Below, one piece after another: positions 54,492 through 63,177 of a DNA stretch of 64,000 nucleotides. The notes beneath the pieces are model-generated. The model saw only the letters and a list, made by a program, of their open reading frames with translations. It had not been told where the DNA came from and made no database searches. The stretch comes from Bacillus testis (GTDB lineage: Bacteria > Bacillota > Bacilli > Bacillales > DSM-1321). The stretch lies in contig NZ_LN851186.1 of NCBI RefSeq assembly GCF_001243895.1, forward strand, positions 2,257,300 to 2,321,299, given 5' to 3'. Numbering within the stretch: position 1 is the first letter of the stretch; the number at the start of each line of letters is the position of its first letter. The position numbers and the translations under genes are program-made.

Positions 54492-54680
54492 TCACCAACG
54501 CCCTGCTTTCCCCATCTCTACGATTGCCCAGATGACATTGAACATCAGCAAAGCAATCGTAAAAGGTACAGCGAACAACCAGTTTCGCCCATATTTTTCT
54601 TTAATCACACCTGTATAATAGCCGCACATGAACAATGCAAACATGGCAGCTACCATCATAATGGTTATAGCCAAATACAC
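54492..54680 (-). CDS. Small membrane protein, two TM segments
   Basis: 62 residues from a GTG start six bases after GGGGGAG. TM segments span about 3-24 and 34-55, with KEKYGRN between. No family recognised. It lies between yozE and yokU on the same strand; 113 bases separate it from yokU. Confidence 0.65.
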   Translation of the reverse strand: MYLAITIMMVAAMFALFMCGYYTGVIKEKYGRNWLFAVPFTIALLMFNVIWAIVEMGKAGRW

Positions 54681-54793
54681 TCAAATCTCCCCCTTGTCGA
54701 ACAATCCCCTCATCCCTATTGTATAGAAAAGTAGATATTCAACCGGCAGAGAAACTTGAAATATTTGTGAAAAATGGTTTTTGTTTCAGTTTC

Positions 54794-55075
54794 TTACGTA
54801 AAATCAAAATAATTTTTCTTCAACAGTTTCGGTTGCTCCATTAGCTCCTTGTAGGACAGGGTGTTGGCAAGAATAGAGGTATTAATGATAAACAAATGAT
54901 TTTCGATGCCTTTAATGGTTTCATGATCTTGGTAGGTGCAAGAGCAGGACGGACAATGGCGGGACGGCACTTCTTTAATCTCGATTGCACGGGACCCGTC
55001 TGGCAATTCCCAATAGACTGTATCTTCTGTTTCCGTTACAGGCGTTTCTTCGCACCACATGCATAATTCCTCCAT
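54794..55075 (-). CDS. yokU: YokU-family zinc-finger protein
   Basis: 93 residues. The N-terminal CMWC and HCPSCSC cysteines form a YgiT-type zinc finger (about 5-45), followed by helices (HETIKGIENHLFIINTSILA). The ribosome site GAGGAGG lies in the last codons of kamA, so it is translated with kamA, two bases downstream of its stop. YokU is often found next to kamA in bacilli; a role in the lysine aminomutase system is inferred from that. It may be an accessory or regulatory protein. Confidence 0.85.
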   Translation of the reverse strand: MEELCMWCEETPVTETEDTVYWELPDGSRAIEIKEVPSRHCPSCSCTYQDHETIKGIENHLFIINTSILANTLSYKELMEQPKLLKKNYFDFT

Positions 55076-55077
55076 AT

Positions 55078-56499
55078 TCAGGCCTCCTCTTCCGCTGTCA
55101 CCGGTGCATTGCTTACTTTCGCTTTCAGTTGATCGGTGAACTTCTTATTGCGGATGTTATCTCTCCGTTCCCGTTTGTCTTTTATGGTCGCATGGTCGGG
55201 GTTTTCGCCATAGTCTTCTCTTTTCTTATATCTTTCAAGATTCCTAGGGACAAGATTGAAGCCAGCATCATGCAGAAGTCCGGCCACTCCGGTTGAAGGC
55301 TGGAGCGGTGTGCGTTCGGCATACACTTTATTGAAATAGTCGTCAGCCAATCCAGGCACATAAGATTCCGGCTCTGGGTAGGTTGTAATCACTCCCTCAA
55401 AGTTACGGAGAACCGTCTTTTCCGGCGATTGCGACAAGAGATAATTCGGCTGAAGGGCAATTTTCCCTCCACCTCCAGGGGCATCGACGACAAATGTCGG
55501 GCAAGCATAGCCGGAGGTATGGCCGCGCAATCCTTCAATAATTTCTAGCCCTTTTGAGATAGGCGCCCGGAAATGGGAAATACCCTCTGAAAGATCGCAT
55601 TGATAAATATAATACGGACGTACGCGGATCATGACAAGATCGTGGACCAGCTGCTTCATGATTGGAACGCTGTCGTTAATCCCTGCAAGGATGACTGATT
55701 GATTCCCCACAGGGACGCCGGCATCCACCAACATTTCACATGCTTTCTTGGATTCTTCCGTTATTTCAATACTGGTATTGAAATGGGTATTCAGCCAGAC
55801 GGGATGGTATTTTTTCAGGATATTGCATAAATTTTCGGTTATGCGCTGCGGGAATACGACAGGAGCCCTGGTTCCAATCCGGATAATCTCAAGATGAGGG
55901 ATACTTCGGAGGTTCTTCAACGTATATTCTAAGATCGTATCATTAATCAACAGTCCGTCTCCTCCGGAAATGAGCACATCCCTTACTTCTGGTGTACGGC
56001 GGATGTAGGCAATCATGTCGTCGATCTGTTTCTTCGGCACGCCCATCCCGATTTGGCCGGAGAAGCGGCGCCGCGTACAATAACGGCAATACATCGAGCA
56101 CTGATTCGTCACCAGGAACAATACCCGGTCAGGATAGCGATGCGTCAAACCAGGAACCGGCGAATCTTCATCTTCATGGAGCGGGTCCTCGAGGTCGTAT
56201 TTCGTTTTATAGATTTCCTTTCCAATCGGGACAGACTGCATTCTGATCGGGCAGCGTGGGTCATCTGGATCCATCAGCCAGGCGTAGTAGGGGGTAATAT
56301 TCAAGGGAATCGTTTTCGTCGAGATAAAAACGCCTTCTTCTTCTTCAGGCGTTAAATTCACTACCTTTTTCAAGTCATCCAACGTCCGTATTGTATGCGT
56401 TAATTGCCAAAGCCAATCATTCCATTGTTCTTCAGTAACATCCTTCCACAGCTCAATGTCTTTCCAATGTCTTTTAGGTTTATATAATAGTTGGTTCAT
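55078..56499 (-). CDS. kamA: L-lysine 2,3-aminomutase
   Basis: 473 residues from the ATG at 56499 after GGGAGGCTAGAATT, close to the 471 of B. subtilis KamA. A radical-SAM, PLP-dependent enzyme that converts L-lysine to L-beta-lysine. The iron-sulfur cluster cysteines are in NQCSMYCRYCTRRRFSGQ. VLISGGDGLLINDT and the PLP lysine in GGGGKIALQPNYLLSQ are visible. A sigma-54 promoter lies 34-51 bases upstream, so it is expressed with yokU under KamR, apart from the long yodT operon. Confidence 0.96.
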   Translation of the reverse strand: MNQLLYKPKRHWKDIELWKDVTEEQWNDWLWQLTHTIRTLDDLKKVVNLTPEEEEGVFISTKTIPLNITPYYAWLMDPDDPRCPIRMQSVPIGKEIYKTKYDLEDPLHEDEDSPVPGLTHRYPDRVLFLVTNQCSMYCRYCTRRRFSGQIGMGVPKKQIDDMIAYIRRTPEVRDVLISGGDGLLINDTILEYTLKNLRSIPHLEIIRIGTRAPVVFPQRITENLCNILKKYHPVWLNTHFNTSIEITEESKKACEMLVDAGVPVGNQSVILAGINDSVPIMKQLVHDLVMIRVRPYYIYQCDLSEGISHFRAPISKGLEIIEGLRGHTSGYACPTFVVDAPGGGGKIALQPNYLLSQSPEKTVLRNFEGVITTYPEPESYVPGLADDYFNKVYAERTPLQPSTGVAGLLHDAGFNLVPRNLERYKKREDYGENPDHATIKDKRERRDNIRNKKFTDQLKAKVSNAPVTAEEEA

Positions 56500-56532
56500 A
56501 ATTCTAGCCTCCCTGCACTTTGTAATATTACT

Positions 56533-56550
56533 ATGCAAGTGCCGTTCCAA
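56533..56550 (-). promoter_or_regulatory. Sigma-54 promoter of kamA
   Basis: On the minus strand TTGGAACGGCACTTGCAT fits YTGGCACGNNNNTTGCW with one mismatch (A for C in GGCAC) and exact spacing of the invariant GG and GC. It lies between kamR and kamA; transcription would start near 56522, about 23 bases before the kamA ATG. Confidence 0.75.
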
Positions 56551-56577
56551 ATTCCATTGATGCCGGCAATTTCCCTA

Positions 56578-57951
56578 TCATTCTTCCAATCTTTTCAGCT
56601 TATATTGCAGCGTCTGGCGCGGGATCTGCAGCATCCGGGCCGCCTTTTGCACATTCCCTCCGGCCTGGCTGATCGCCGATTTGATTAATTCCTGTTCCTT
56701 CTCTTTCAATGCCTCGCGCAGGGACGGCAGCGTTTCGCTTTTACAAGCTGCCTGATTATTATTGAGCGCCGGCGGAAGGTCGCCACAGTCCAGCAGCGCC
56801 GCTTCGCTTTGGTTCATCATATATTCCAGGCAATGTTTCAATTCACGGATGTTACCCGGCCAATCGTGCGCTTCCATTCTTTTTTCCAATTCTGCAGTCA
56901 TGCCGGCAACCTCCATTCCTAGTATCTCATTGAAATAATCGATGAAATACCGGCACAGCAAAAGGACATCCCCTTTTCTTTCCCTTAAAGGAGGGAGGCG
57001 AAAACTGAGCACATTCAAACGGTAGAAAAGATCCGGCCGGATGATTTTTTCTTGGAGCGCGACGGTTGGCGGCATATTCATAGCAGCAATCACTCTTACA
57101 TCCACCTTAACGGAGCTTGTCCCGCCTATTCGCCTGATCATCCCGTCCTCCAAAACACGCAGCAATTTGGCCTGCACGCCCAAACTCATTGATTGGATTT
57201 CGTCCAGAAATAAGGTGCCGCGATCGGCAAGCTCAAATAGCCCTGGCCTGTCAACGGCTCCTGTATAGCTTCCTTTTGTGGTGCCGAATAAAAGACTCTC
57301 AAGCAGAGATTCAGGAAGGGCCGCACAATTTTGGGCAATAAAGGGGCCGTTTTCCCTGCCGGAAGCCTGATGGATGCCTTGAACGAACAGCTCTTTGCCT
57401 GTGCCGCTCTCGCCGTATACGAGCACAGATGAAGAAGAACGCGCAGCTTTACGGGCACGCTCAACTTCATTTAACATCCTTGGATGATTGCTCTTGATAT
57501 CACTGAATCGATATACGGTACCTTTGCCGGCCGTCCTCTTCTTCGGCCTCCTGCTTCTATTCTCTGAATCAAGCAATCTCTCCGAAAGCTCCCTGATCCT
57601 CGAAAAATCCTTTGCCACCTCTACGGCTGCAATCAGCACTCCGTCAGCGATAATCGGCAATGTTGTATTAATGGTATCAATTTTCCTGCCGTGAAGATTG
57701 ACATAAGATTGGCTGAGTTGCCGGACCGGCTTACCGGTTTTAATCACCTGCAATAAAGTACTTGTTTTAGACGTCAGCGAGGGAAATGCTTCTAGAATAT
57801 GCTTTCCCATCACTTCCTTCACTTCCATCCCATCCAAAAAGGAGGCAAACTTGTTATATACGATCGTTCTTCCTTGAAGGTCGACCGCATGAATCCCTTC
57901 ATCAATCGAATCCAATAAATAATGAAAGCTTTTTAACGTCATTTCATCCAT
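56578..57951 (-). CDS. kamR: Sigma-54-dependent transcriptional activator of kamA (KamR-type)
   Basis: About 457 residues; ATG at 57951 (a GTG lies one codon earlier). A PAS domain (about 8-110, LDSIDEGIHAVDLQGRTIVY) senses an unknown ligand. The AAA+ domain (160-385) has Walker A GESGTGKEL, the sigma-54 contact loop GSYTGA in place of GAFTGA, and Walker B GTLFLDEIQSM. A Fis-type HTH (415-458, NVQKAARMLQIPRQTLQYKL) binds upstream sites. I recall the B. thuringiensis kam locus as controlled by sigma-54 and KamR. Here it lies directly upstream of kamA. Confidence 0.88.
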   Translation of the reverse strand: MDEMTLKSFHYLLDSIDEGIHAVDLQGRTIVYNKFASFLDGMEVKEVMGKHILEAFPSLTSKTSTLLQVIKTGKPVRQLSQSYVNLHGRKIDTINTTLPIIADGVLIAAVEVAKDFSRIRELSERLLDSENRSRRPKKRTAGKGTVYRFSDIKSNHPRMLNEVERARKAARSSSSVLVYGESGTGKELFVQGIHQASGRENGPFIAQNCAALPESLLESLLFGTTKGSYTGAVDRPGLFELADRGTLFLDEIQSMSLGVQAKLLRVLEDGMIRRIGGTSSVKVDVRVIAAMNMPPTVALQEKIIRPDLFYRLNVLSFRLPPLRERKGDVLLLCRYFIDYFNEILGMEVAGMTAELEKRMEAHDWPGNIRELKHCLEYMMNQSEAALLDCGDLPPALNNNQAACKSETLPSLREALKEKEQELIKSAISQAGGNVQKAARMLQIPRQTLQYKLKRLEE

Positions 57952-58045
57952 CACAGTCTCTTTTTCACATCCTTTAACCGATCCATACCTCTATGTATAT
58001 GGAGAAGCGCCGGATTCTTGCCATTTTTCTGCCCAAAATTGGGCA

Positions 58046-58885
58046 TCAGAGCTGCTTGCACCACATATTCATATCTTCCATGTCATCGAAGATATAGCAA
58101 TTATTCGCCAGGCGGCCCGTATAGGCATAACCAAGACGGTCAAAAGCAGCATTCATACCGAAAGATTTAGCGCGGGCAATCGAATACAGGCAATGTATAG
58201 CACGCTGGCGCAATTCAGTTTCCATAAGACGTATAAGCTTTTGCATCAATCCGAATTGCCGGTATTCAGGTTTCGTGGCACAATCTGTGATTTCTGCATT
58301 CCGCCTTTCTTTGTCTATTTCCCCGCAAACAGCGCTGATCAGAGAGTCGCTATCTTGAAAAGCAAGGAAAACACTTCCCTTCTCCATACAGGATACAATA
58401 TAGGCAGGATCGTCCATCGGAACCGGATAGACATTGAACACGCTTTGATATAAAGAAGCCAACGCCTCTGCATGTTCTTCCGTGCACAGCACAAGCGGAT
58501 AGCTCTCCTTTGGATCCTTTTTTTCCCCTTTATGAAGGCGGACACGCAGCATCAGCTCATCTTCTTCTGCCCAACCAGCGCTGTTCCTGCGATCCGAAGA
58601 ATAATAACAGGAAAAGAAATAAGCATCGCTCCCCCCGAAAAACCCCTTCACCATCGCCTCTAAAACATAGCCTCTGGCAAGCAAATCGGCACACTGCTCT
58701 CTCCTTGCCTTGAAGATCAACTTACTGAAGCCATGATGAAGCATCTTTTCATGGCACAAATCCAAAATCTGGCCAATACAGCCATAATAATCATCCACGC
58801 GAATGCGCTCATTGAATGGATCGACCGTATAGGACACGGAATAGTCTTTTGTATGTTTTTCCTCTGTATAGGCTAAATCCTTCAT
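58046..58885 (-). CDS. ablB: Beta-lysine N6-acetyltransferase
   Basis: 279 residues. GNAT-fold acetyltransferase (YodP) that acetylates the side-chain amino group of beta-lysine using acetyl-CoA. The C-terminal GNAT core has the CoA-loop CATKPEYRQFGLMQKLIRLM. The N-terminal half is family specific (YTVDPFNERIRVDDYYGCIG). N6-acetyl-beta-lysine is a compatible solute in methanogens and has been found in bacilli; here the gene is in an operon with apparent degradative genes. Its ribosome site AAGGAGTTGTTTGATGA overlaps the end of yodQ, and only three bases separate the genes. Confidence 0.9.
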   Translation of the reverse strand: MKDLAYTEEKHTKDYSVSYTVDPFNERIRVDDYYGCIGQILDLCHEKMLHHGFSKLIFKARREQCADLLARGYVLEAMVKGFFGGSDAYFFSCYYSSDRRNSAGWAEEDELMLRVRLHKGEKKDPKESYPLVLCTEEHAEALASLYQSVFNVYPVPMDDPAYIVSCMEKGSVFLAFQDSDSLISAVCGEIDKERRNAEITDCATKPEYRQFGLMQKLIRLMETELRQRAIHCLYSIARAKSFGMNAAFDRLGYAYTGRLANNCYIFDDMEDMNMWCKQL

Positions 58886-58888
58886 TCA

Positions 58889-60184
58889 TCAAACAACTCC
58901 TTTTTCGTTGCATGGACGTTCGATGCCGCACCAATCCATGATGGTCAAAGCGATAATTTCAGCGGCGTCCAGGATATCGTCGATCACAATGTACTCATTG
59001 CTGTCATGTGCCTTTTCTGTGATCCCTGGCCCGAATACGAGGACAGGCGTGTCGCCAAAGGCCGATAGGATTCCGCCGTCCGTCCCCCATGGTGATGCTT
59101 CCACCACCGGCTCTTCTTTCATAACTTCACGGTAGTTCTGCTTTAGCAATGAAAGCAGCGGGTGACTTGCGTCCATTTTGCTGGGAAGCCATCTGGCCCC
59201 GAACCATTCCAATTCGACCGGCTTTTCGGAAAACCAGCTATGCTTGCTGTTCAGGTCCTGAATGCTGTCTTCCATCTGTTTCATTGCTTCCTCGACCGTT
59301 TCATATGGCGAAACGCCAAAGCGGCCCTCCAATACGGCCAGGTCAGGCACGGAAGATGGCCAGTTGCCGCTCTTGCAGACTCCTATATTAATAGGCACTG
59401 GGATTTCGACTCCCTGATAGAGTGTTTCGTTTTTGAGCGTTTTATTGCGCTCATTTTCCAAGCCTTTCAAATGCTCCATGACCGGATGCGCGAGCTCGAT
59501 TGCATTGACGCCTTCATATCTCGTTCCCCCGTGTGCCGATTTGCCCCGTATGTATAGCCGGAACCATAATGACCCTTGCTGATAAGGAAACAACTTCATG
59601 GAAGTAGGCTCCGGGATGATGGCTCCATCGGCTTTATATTCTTTCAGGACTGCCGCAAGCGTTCCTGCTCCTCCGCTTTCTTCCTCTATGACACTCTGGA
59701 AGATCAAGTCTCCCTGCAAACGGATATCATTGACGAAAATAGCCTCCATTGCCAGAAGAAGAGCCACATTCCCCCCCTTCATATCAGTGGTGCCTCTACC
59801 ATAAATTTTCCCGTCCATTTCTTTTCCGCTATATGGATGGTCATCCCAATCAGAACGGCTTCCTTCCGGGACAACGTCAATATGGCCGTTCAAAATCAGG
59901 GATTTTCCTTTCCCGCTTCCCCTTTTCACCGCCACCAGATTAGGGTTTCCTGCAAACTCTTCGCGGTCGCAATGAAAACCCTCATGCTTCTTCAGTTGCG
60001 GATTTTCATCCAGGTCCCATAGGTCGATCTCCAATCCCAGCTGCCGGCATTTTTCCACGACAATTGCCTGAGCCTTCTCTTCCCTGCCTCTGGTTGAAGG
60101 CTGCTGGACCAATTTTTTCAGCAGCCAGACTATTTCTTCCTTTTGGCTGCGGATATATCCGATAACCCGCTTTTTCTCATTCAT
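58889..60184 (-). CDS. yodQ: M20-family deacylase/peptidase, YodQ
   Basis: 431 residues of the M20/ArgE-DapE family. Metal-site motifs: LNGHIDVVPEG, YGRGTTDMKGGN, catalytic VIEEESGGAGT, and the lower domain with SAHGGTRYEGVNA; the final ligand is in VFGPGITEKAHDSNEY. It hydrolyses an N-acyl bond. In this operon the likely substrate is an N-acetylated intermediate from beta-lysine, so it may return the acetyl group, but this is inference from context. AAGGAGGAAACTAGT precedes the ATG, 14 bases after yodR. Confidence 0.88.
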   Translation of the reverse strand: MNEKKRVIGYIRSQKEEIVWLLKKLVQQPSTRGREEKAQAIVVEKCRQLGLEIDLWDLDENPQLKKHEGFHCDREEFAGNPNLVAVKRGSGKGKSLILNGHIDVVPEGSRSDWDDHPYSGKEMDGKIYGRGTTDMKGGNVALLLAMEAIFVNDIRLQGDLIFQSVIEEESGGAGTLAAVLKEYKADGAIIPEPTSMKLFPYQQGSLWFRLYIRGKSAHGGTRYEGVNAIELAHPVMEHLKGLENERNKTLKNETLYQGVEIPVPINIGVCKSGNWPSSVPDLAVLEGRFGVSPYETVEEAMKQMEDSIQDLNSKHSWFSEKPVELEWFGARWLPSKMDASHPLLSLLKQNYREVMKEEPVVEASPWGTDGGILSAFGDTPVLVFGPGITEKAHDSNEYIVIDDILDAAEIIALTIMDWCGIERPCNEKGVV

Positions 60185-60198
60185 ACTAGTTTCCTCCT

Positions 60199-60858
60199 TT
60201 AAAGAATGCTCAAATCATCTGAAATAATGACAGGCGCAGCGATGGTATCCAACACGTCCGCTAAACAATATGGCGTAAAGATCTCCCGCAATACCAATCC
60301 TTCTTTTTCAATCGTCATGACCGCTTTTTCCGTAATGATCATGTGTACGCACTTGGGAGCGGTCAGAGGCAGCGAACAGTTGGCCACTATTTTAGGCCGG
60401 CCTTGCCCATCACAATGGTTCATCGTCACGATCACTTTTTTTGCGCCGGAGGCCAGTTCCATCGCTCCTCCCATGCCAGGCACGCGCTTTCCCGGCACAA
60501 TCCAATTGGCAAGATCGCCTGAACTGCTTACTTGCAGGGCCCCCAAAATGGACAGATCGATTTTTCCGCTGCGGATCATGCCAAACGCTTCGCAGCTGTC
60601 AAAATAGCAACCGCCTGGTCGCAATGTGACCGGAAATCCACCGGCATTGCACAGATTCTCATCTTCCTCATCTGCGTGCGGAGAATCAGAGATTCCGAGA
60701 ATGCCATTTTCACTCTGAAAATAGACCAATTCCTTGTCCATCACAAAATCAGGGACCAACGAAGGTATGCCGATCCCGAGATTAACGACCATCCCAGGCG
60801 CTATTTCCTGAGCAGCCCTGCTTGCAATGGCGTCCCTTATGTTCTTTCCCAAGCCCAT
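60199..60858 (-). CDS. yodR: CoA-transferase beta subunit, YodR
   Basis: 219 residues of the 3-oxoacid CoA-transferase family, subunit B. Start MGLGKNIRDAIASRAAQEIA; NLGIGIPSLVPDF; the catalytic glutamate is in YFQSENGILGISD; GGAMELASGAKKVIVTMNHC follows. With YodS it would move CoA between an acyl-CoA and a keto acid. Its start lies 22 bases inside yodS with ribosome site GGGGGTCAACTGGAA, so the two subunits are coupled. Confidence 0.93.
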   Translation of the reverse strand: MGLGKNIRDAIASRAAQEIAPGMVVNLGIGIPSLVPDFVMDKELVYFQSENGILGISDSPHADEEDENLCNAGGFPVTLRPGGCYFDSCEAFGMIRSGKIDLSILGALQVSSSGDLANWIVPGKRVPGMGGAMELASGAKKVIVTMNHCDGQGRPKIVANCSLPLTAPKCVHMIITEKAVMTIEKEGLVLREIFTPYCLADVLDTIAAPVIISDDLSIL

Positions 60859-61535
60859 TTCCAGTTGACCCCCTTCGATTTAACAATATAATCCACATGA
60901 ACCCCCGGAGTGACAATCTGTTCAGGATCCAGCTCCCCAAGGCTAACAATTTCTTCTGCCTCCACAATCGTCACATCGGAGGCAGTTGCTATTATCGGAT
61001 TGGTGTTGCGCGCGCTTTTATCATAGATACAATTACCGTATTCATCGACAGCTTTCGCATAGACTATGCTGACATCGCCGCGCAGGCATCTTTCGATCAA
61101 ATAATCTTCCCCATCGATTGAAAGAGTCTGTTTGCCCATATTGACAGCTGGATGATCGACGGCAATATCAGAAAGAATGGCAGGTATGCCATACCCTCCG
61201 GCACGTATCCGTTCCATCAAGATGCCTTGGGGCGAGAATTCAATATCCAATGACTGTTCATGCATCTGATTGCCCGCATTTGGATTGGAACCGATATGCG
61301 AAACAATCATTTTTTTCGCCCTTTTTGCCGTCACTAATTTGCCAATTCCGATTTCAGGAAATCCCGCATCATTCCCGATCAGCGTCAAGTCCTGCCAACC
61401 GCTTTCCAGTATAAAATCGACTAGGCCGGGAGGAGTGCCTACACCGCCGAATCCGCCAAATAGGATGGTCATATCATCTTGGAAAAGCGGCGACAGGTCT
61501 GCCAACTCGACGATTTTGCCAAAAACATTCCGCAC
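60837..61535 (-). CDS. yodS: CoA-transferase alpha subunit, YodS
   Basis: 232 residues from a GTG start nine bases after GGAG. Subunit A signature DDMTILFGGFGGVGTPPGLVDF near the N-terminus, then LTLIGNDAG, GGYGIPAILS and the typical end of SCOT-type alpha subunits. It pairs with YodR. Six bases separate it from yodT. In this operon the substrate is probably a keto acid formed by YodT. Confidence 0.93.
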   Translation of the reverse strand: MRNVFGKIVELADLSPLFQDDMTILFGGFGGVGTPPGLVDFILESGWQDLTLIGNDAGFPEIGIGKLVTAKRAKKMIVSHIGSNPNAGNQMHEQSLDIEFSPQGILMERIRAGGYGIPAILSDIAVDHPAVNMGKQTLSIDGEDYLIERCLRGDVSIVYAKAVDEYGNCIYDKSARNTNPIIATASDVTIVEAEEIVSLGELDPEQIVTPGVHVDYIVKSKGVNWKWAWERT

Positions 61536-61541
61536 GCTTTA

Positions 61542-62894
61542 TCACTCCTTCCCACTCTGATCTTGAAGATAAAGAGATAATCGCTCCAATGTTCCTTCTA
61601 AGCGCCCCATTAAGTCGTCTAGTTCAGCTATTGTGATCGATAATGGCGGTGAAATGATAAAAGCATCGCCAAGCATTCCGTCAATACCAGCCTGGGCCGG
61701 GTATAACAGCAATCCATTCTCTTGAGCCATCGATATCAGCGTATTTGTAACATTCCAATCCCGCGGGAATGGCCGTTTTGATTGAGCTTCATGCACCAGC
61801 TCTACGCCTATCAAAAGTCCTTCGCCACGTATATCGCCCATCCAAGGGTACTTCTGCTGCAACTGCACCAGTTTTTCGATAAGATGCTCTTTTTTTCCCT
61901 GAACTTGAGGAATCAACTTCTCTTTTTCCAGATAATTCAGCACAGCCAGGGAGGCTGCACAGGATAACGGATTGGCACTGAACGTATGTCCGCTCATGAT
62001 GCTTGCTGAACCTTGCTTGATGCATTCAACAATCTGTTCATGCACCACTGCGGCTGCAATCGGCGTATATCCCCCGCTCATTCCCTTTCCCAAAGCGACT
62101 ATATCAGGGACAACATCTTCATAATCACAGCCCAGCATTCTGCCTGTCCTGCCGACCCCTGTCATAACTTCATCCGATATATATAAAATGTCATTTTCAT
62201 CACAGATTTCCTTGATTTTTCTAAGGTAGCCACGGGGAGATGGAATAGCTCCGCCAGCTGCTCCGATTACAGGCTCGCAGATAAAGGCAGCGATATTTTC
62301 TTTTCCTATTTTATGGATCATTGATTGCAGATCGTCCGCACAACTCACTTTACAGGATGGATACTCTTTTCCCAAAGGACAACGGTAGCAATATGGCGGA
62401 TTCACGGATGGGTAGCTTTCAAGCAGCTGTACAAAGCGGTCCCTTCTGAAAGAATGGCCTGACATGGAGAGAGCCCCCATTGTAATGCCATGATAGCTCA
62501 TCCATCTCGAAATGATTTTCGTTTTTTTAGGCTTTCCCCGTTCCTGCCAATATTGAAGGGCAATTTTCATAGCTGTTTCAGTCGCTTCAGAACCGCTGTT
62601 CACAAAAAAAGAATAGCGCAGCCCCTCAGCAGTCATTTCGGCAATTTTATCAGCCAATGCTTCGGCTGGCCCGCTAGTGAACTGGGAGCGGTATACGAAA
62701 GAAACCTTTTGCATTTGCTCATCAACCGCCTGGCGGATGCTCTCAACGCCATGTCCAATATTGACGGTCACTGCACCAGAAGAAGCATCGAGATATTTCT
62801 TCCCGTTTTCATCGTATAGATAGACCCCTTTTCCATAATCGATCTTAGTATATGTCCCGTCCAAAGCCGGCTTGATGAGCGAAGAATCTGACAT
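61542..62894 (-). CDS. yodT: Class III aminotransferase, YodT
   Basis: 450 residues, PLP-dependent omega-amino-acid:pyruvate/ornithine-type aminotransferase. PLP contacts: NSGSEATETAMK, SDEVMTGVGRTGRM, and the Schiff-base lysine in DIVALGKGMSGGYTPIAAAV; THTFSANPLSC-like SGHTFSANPLSCAA follows. Likely removes the 3-amino group of acetyl-beta-lysine or another omega/beta amino group; this is inferred from the operon. GGAGGGGATCCAA precedes the ATG. First gene of yodTSRQ-ablB. CATATAGTA at 62929-62937 on the minus strand resembles a sporulation -10. Confidence 0.93.
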   Translation of the reverse strand: MSDSSLIKPALDGTYTKIDYGKGVYLYDENGKKYLDASSGAVTVNIGHGVESIRQAVDEQMQKVSFVYRSQFTSGPAEALADKIAEMTAEGLRYSFFVNSGSEATETAMKIALQYWQERGKPKKTKIISRWMSYHGITMGALSMSGHSFRRDRFVQLLESYPSVNPPYCYRCPLGKEYPSCKVSCADDLQSMIHKIGKENIAAFICEPVIGAAGGAIPSPRGYLRKIKEICDENDILYISDEVMTGVGRTGRMLGCDYEDVVPDIVALGKGMSGGYTPIAAAVVHEQIVECIKQGSASIMSGHTFSANPLSCAASLAVLNYLEKEKLIPQVQGKKEHLIEKLVQLQQKYPWMGDIRGEGLLIGVELVHEAQSKRPFPRDWNVTNTLISMAQENGLLLYPAQAGIDGMLGDAFIISPPLSITIAELDDLMGRLEGTLERLSLYLQDQSGKE

Positions 62895-62928
62895 TTGGAT
62901 CCCCTCCTTACGAATTCATTTCCTCTAT

Positions 62929-62937
62929 TACTATATG
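62929..62937 (-). promoter_or_regulatory. Possible sporulation-sigma -10 element of the yodT operon
   Basis: On the minus strand CATATAGTA matches the sigma-K -10 pattern CATANNNTA, and partly sigma-E, 35 bases before the yodT start. It is the same 9-mer as before the gerT-like gene. No clear -35 was seen. B. subtilis transcribes this operon in the mother cell. Confidence 0.35.
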
Positions 62938-62995
62938 AAGCAATTACCGCCTTCTTGCTAACGAATAAAGTGAAACTTTGATCCATGAGAGTTTT

Positions 62996-63107
62996 CACTC
63001 ATTCCCCACCGGTCATTAGCTAAACCAATCTCTGGGTCTCCTACTAACACCTCCGTGTTCTCCTTTTTTCAATTAAAAGGGAGCCTAGGCGCCGGTTGGA
63101 ATGGGAA
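62996..63107 (+). repeat. Dispersed intergenic repeat, copy 6
   Basis: Begins CACTCATTCCCCACCGGTCA and AAACCAATC, like copy 2, and ends GGCGCCGGTTGGAATGGG. It fills the space between the yodT promoter region and the yjcZ terminator. Confidence 0.6.
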
Positions 63108-63177
63108 AAAGATTTCCATGCCAATCGTTTTTTAGCTGTTGGCGGCAAGCGTAAAACGGATTCTGCCGGCACACTGC

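Noticed and set aside
62895-62990. A sigma-54 promoter before yodT
   Set aside because: GGCGGTAATTGCT has GG and GC elements at the wrong spacing, so only kamA has a supported -24/-12 promoter.
22000-63107. The dispersed repeats as parts of insertion sequences
   Set aside because: No transposase gene or long terminal inverted repeats lie near any copy; the elements are only about 50-120 bp.
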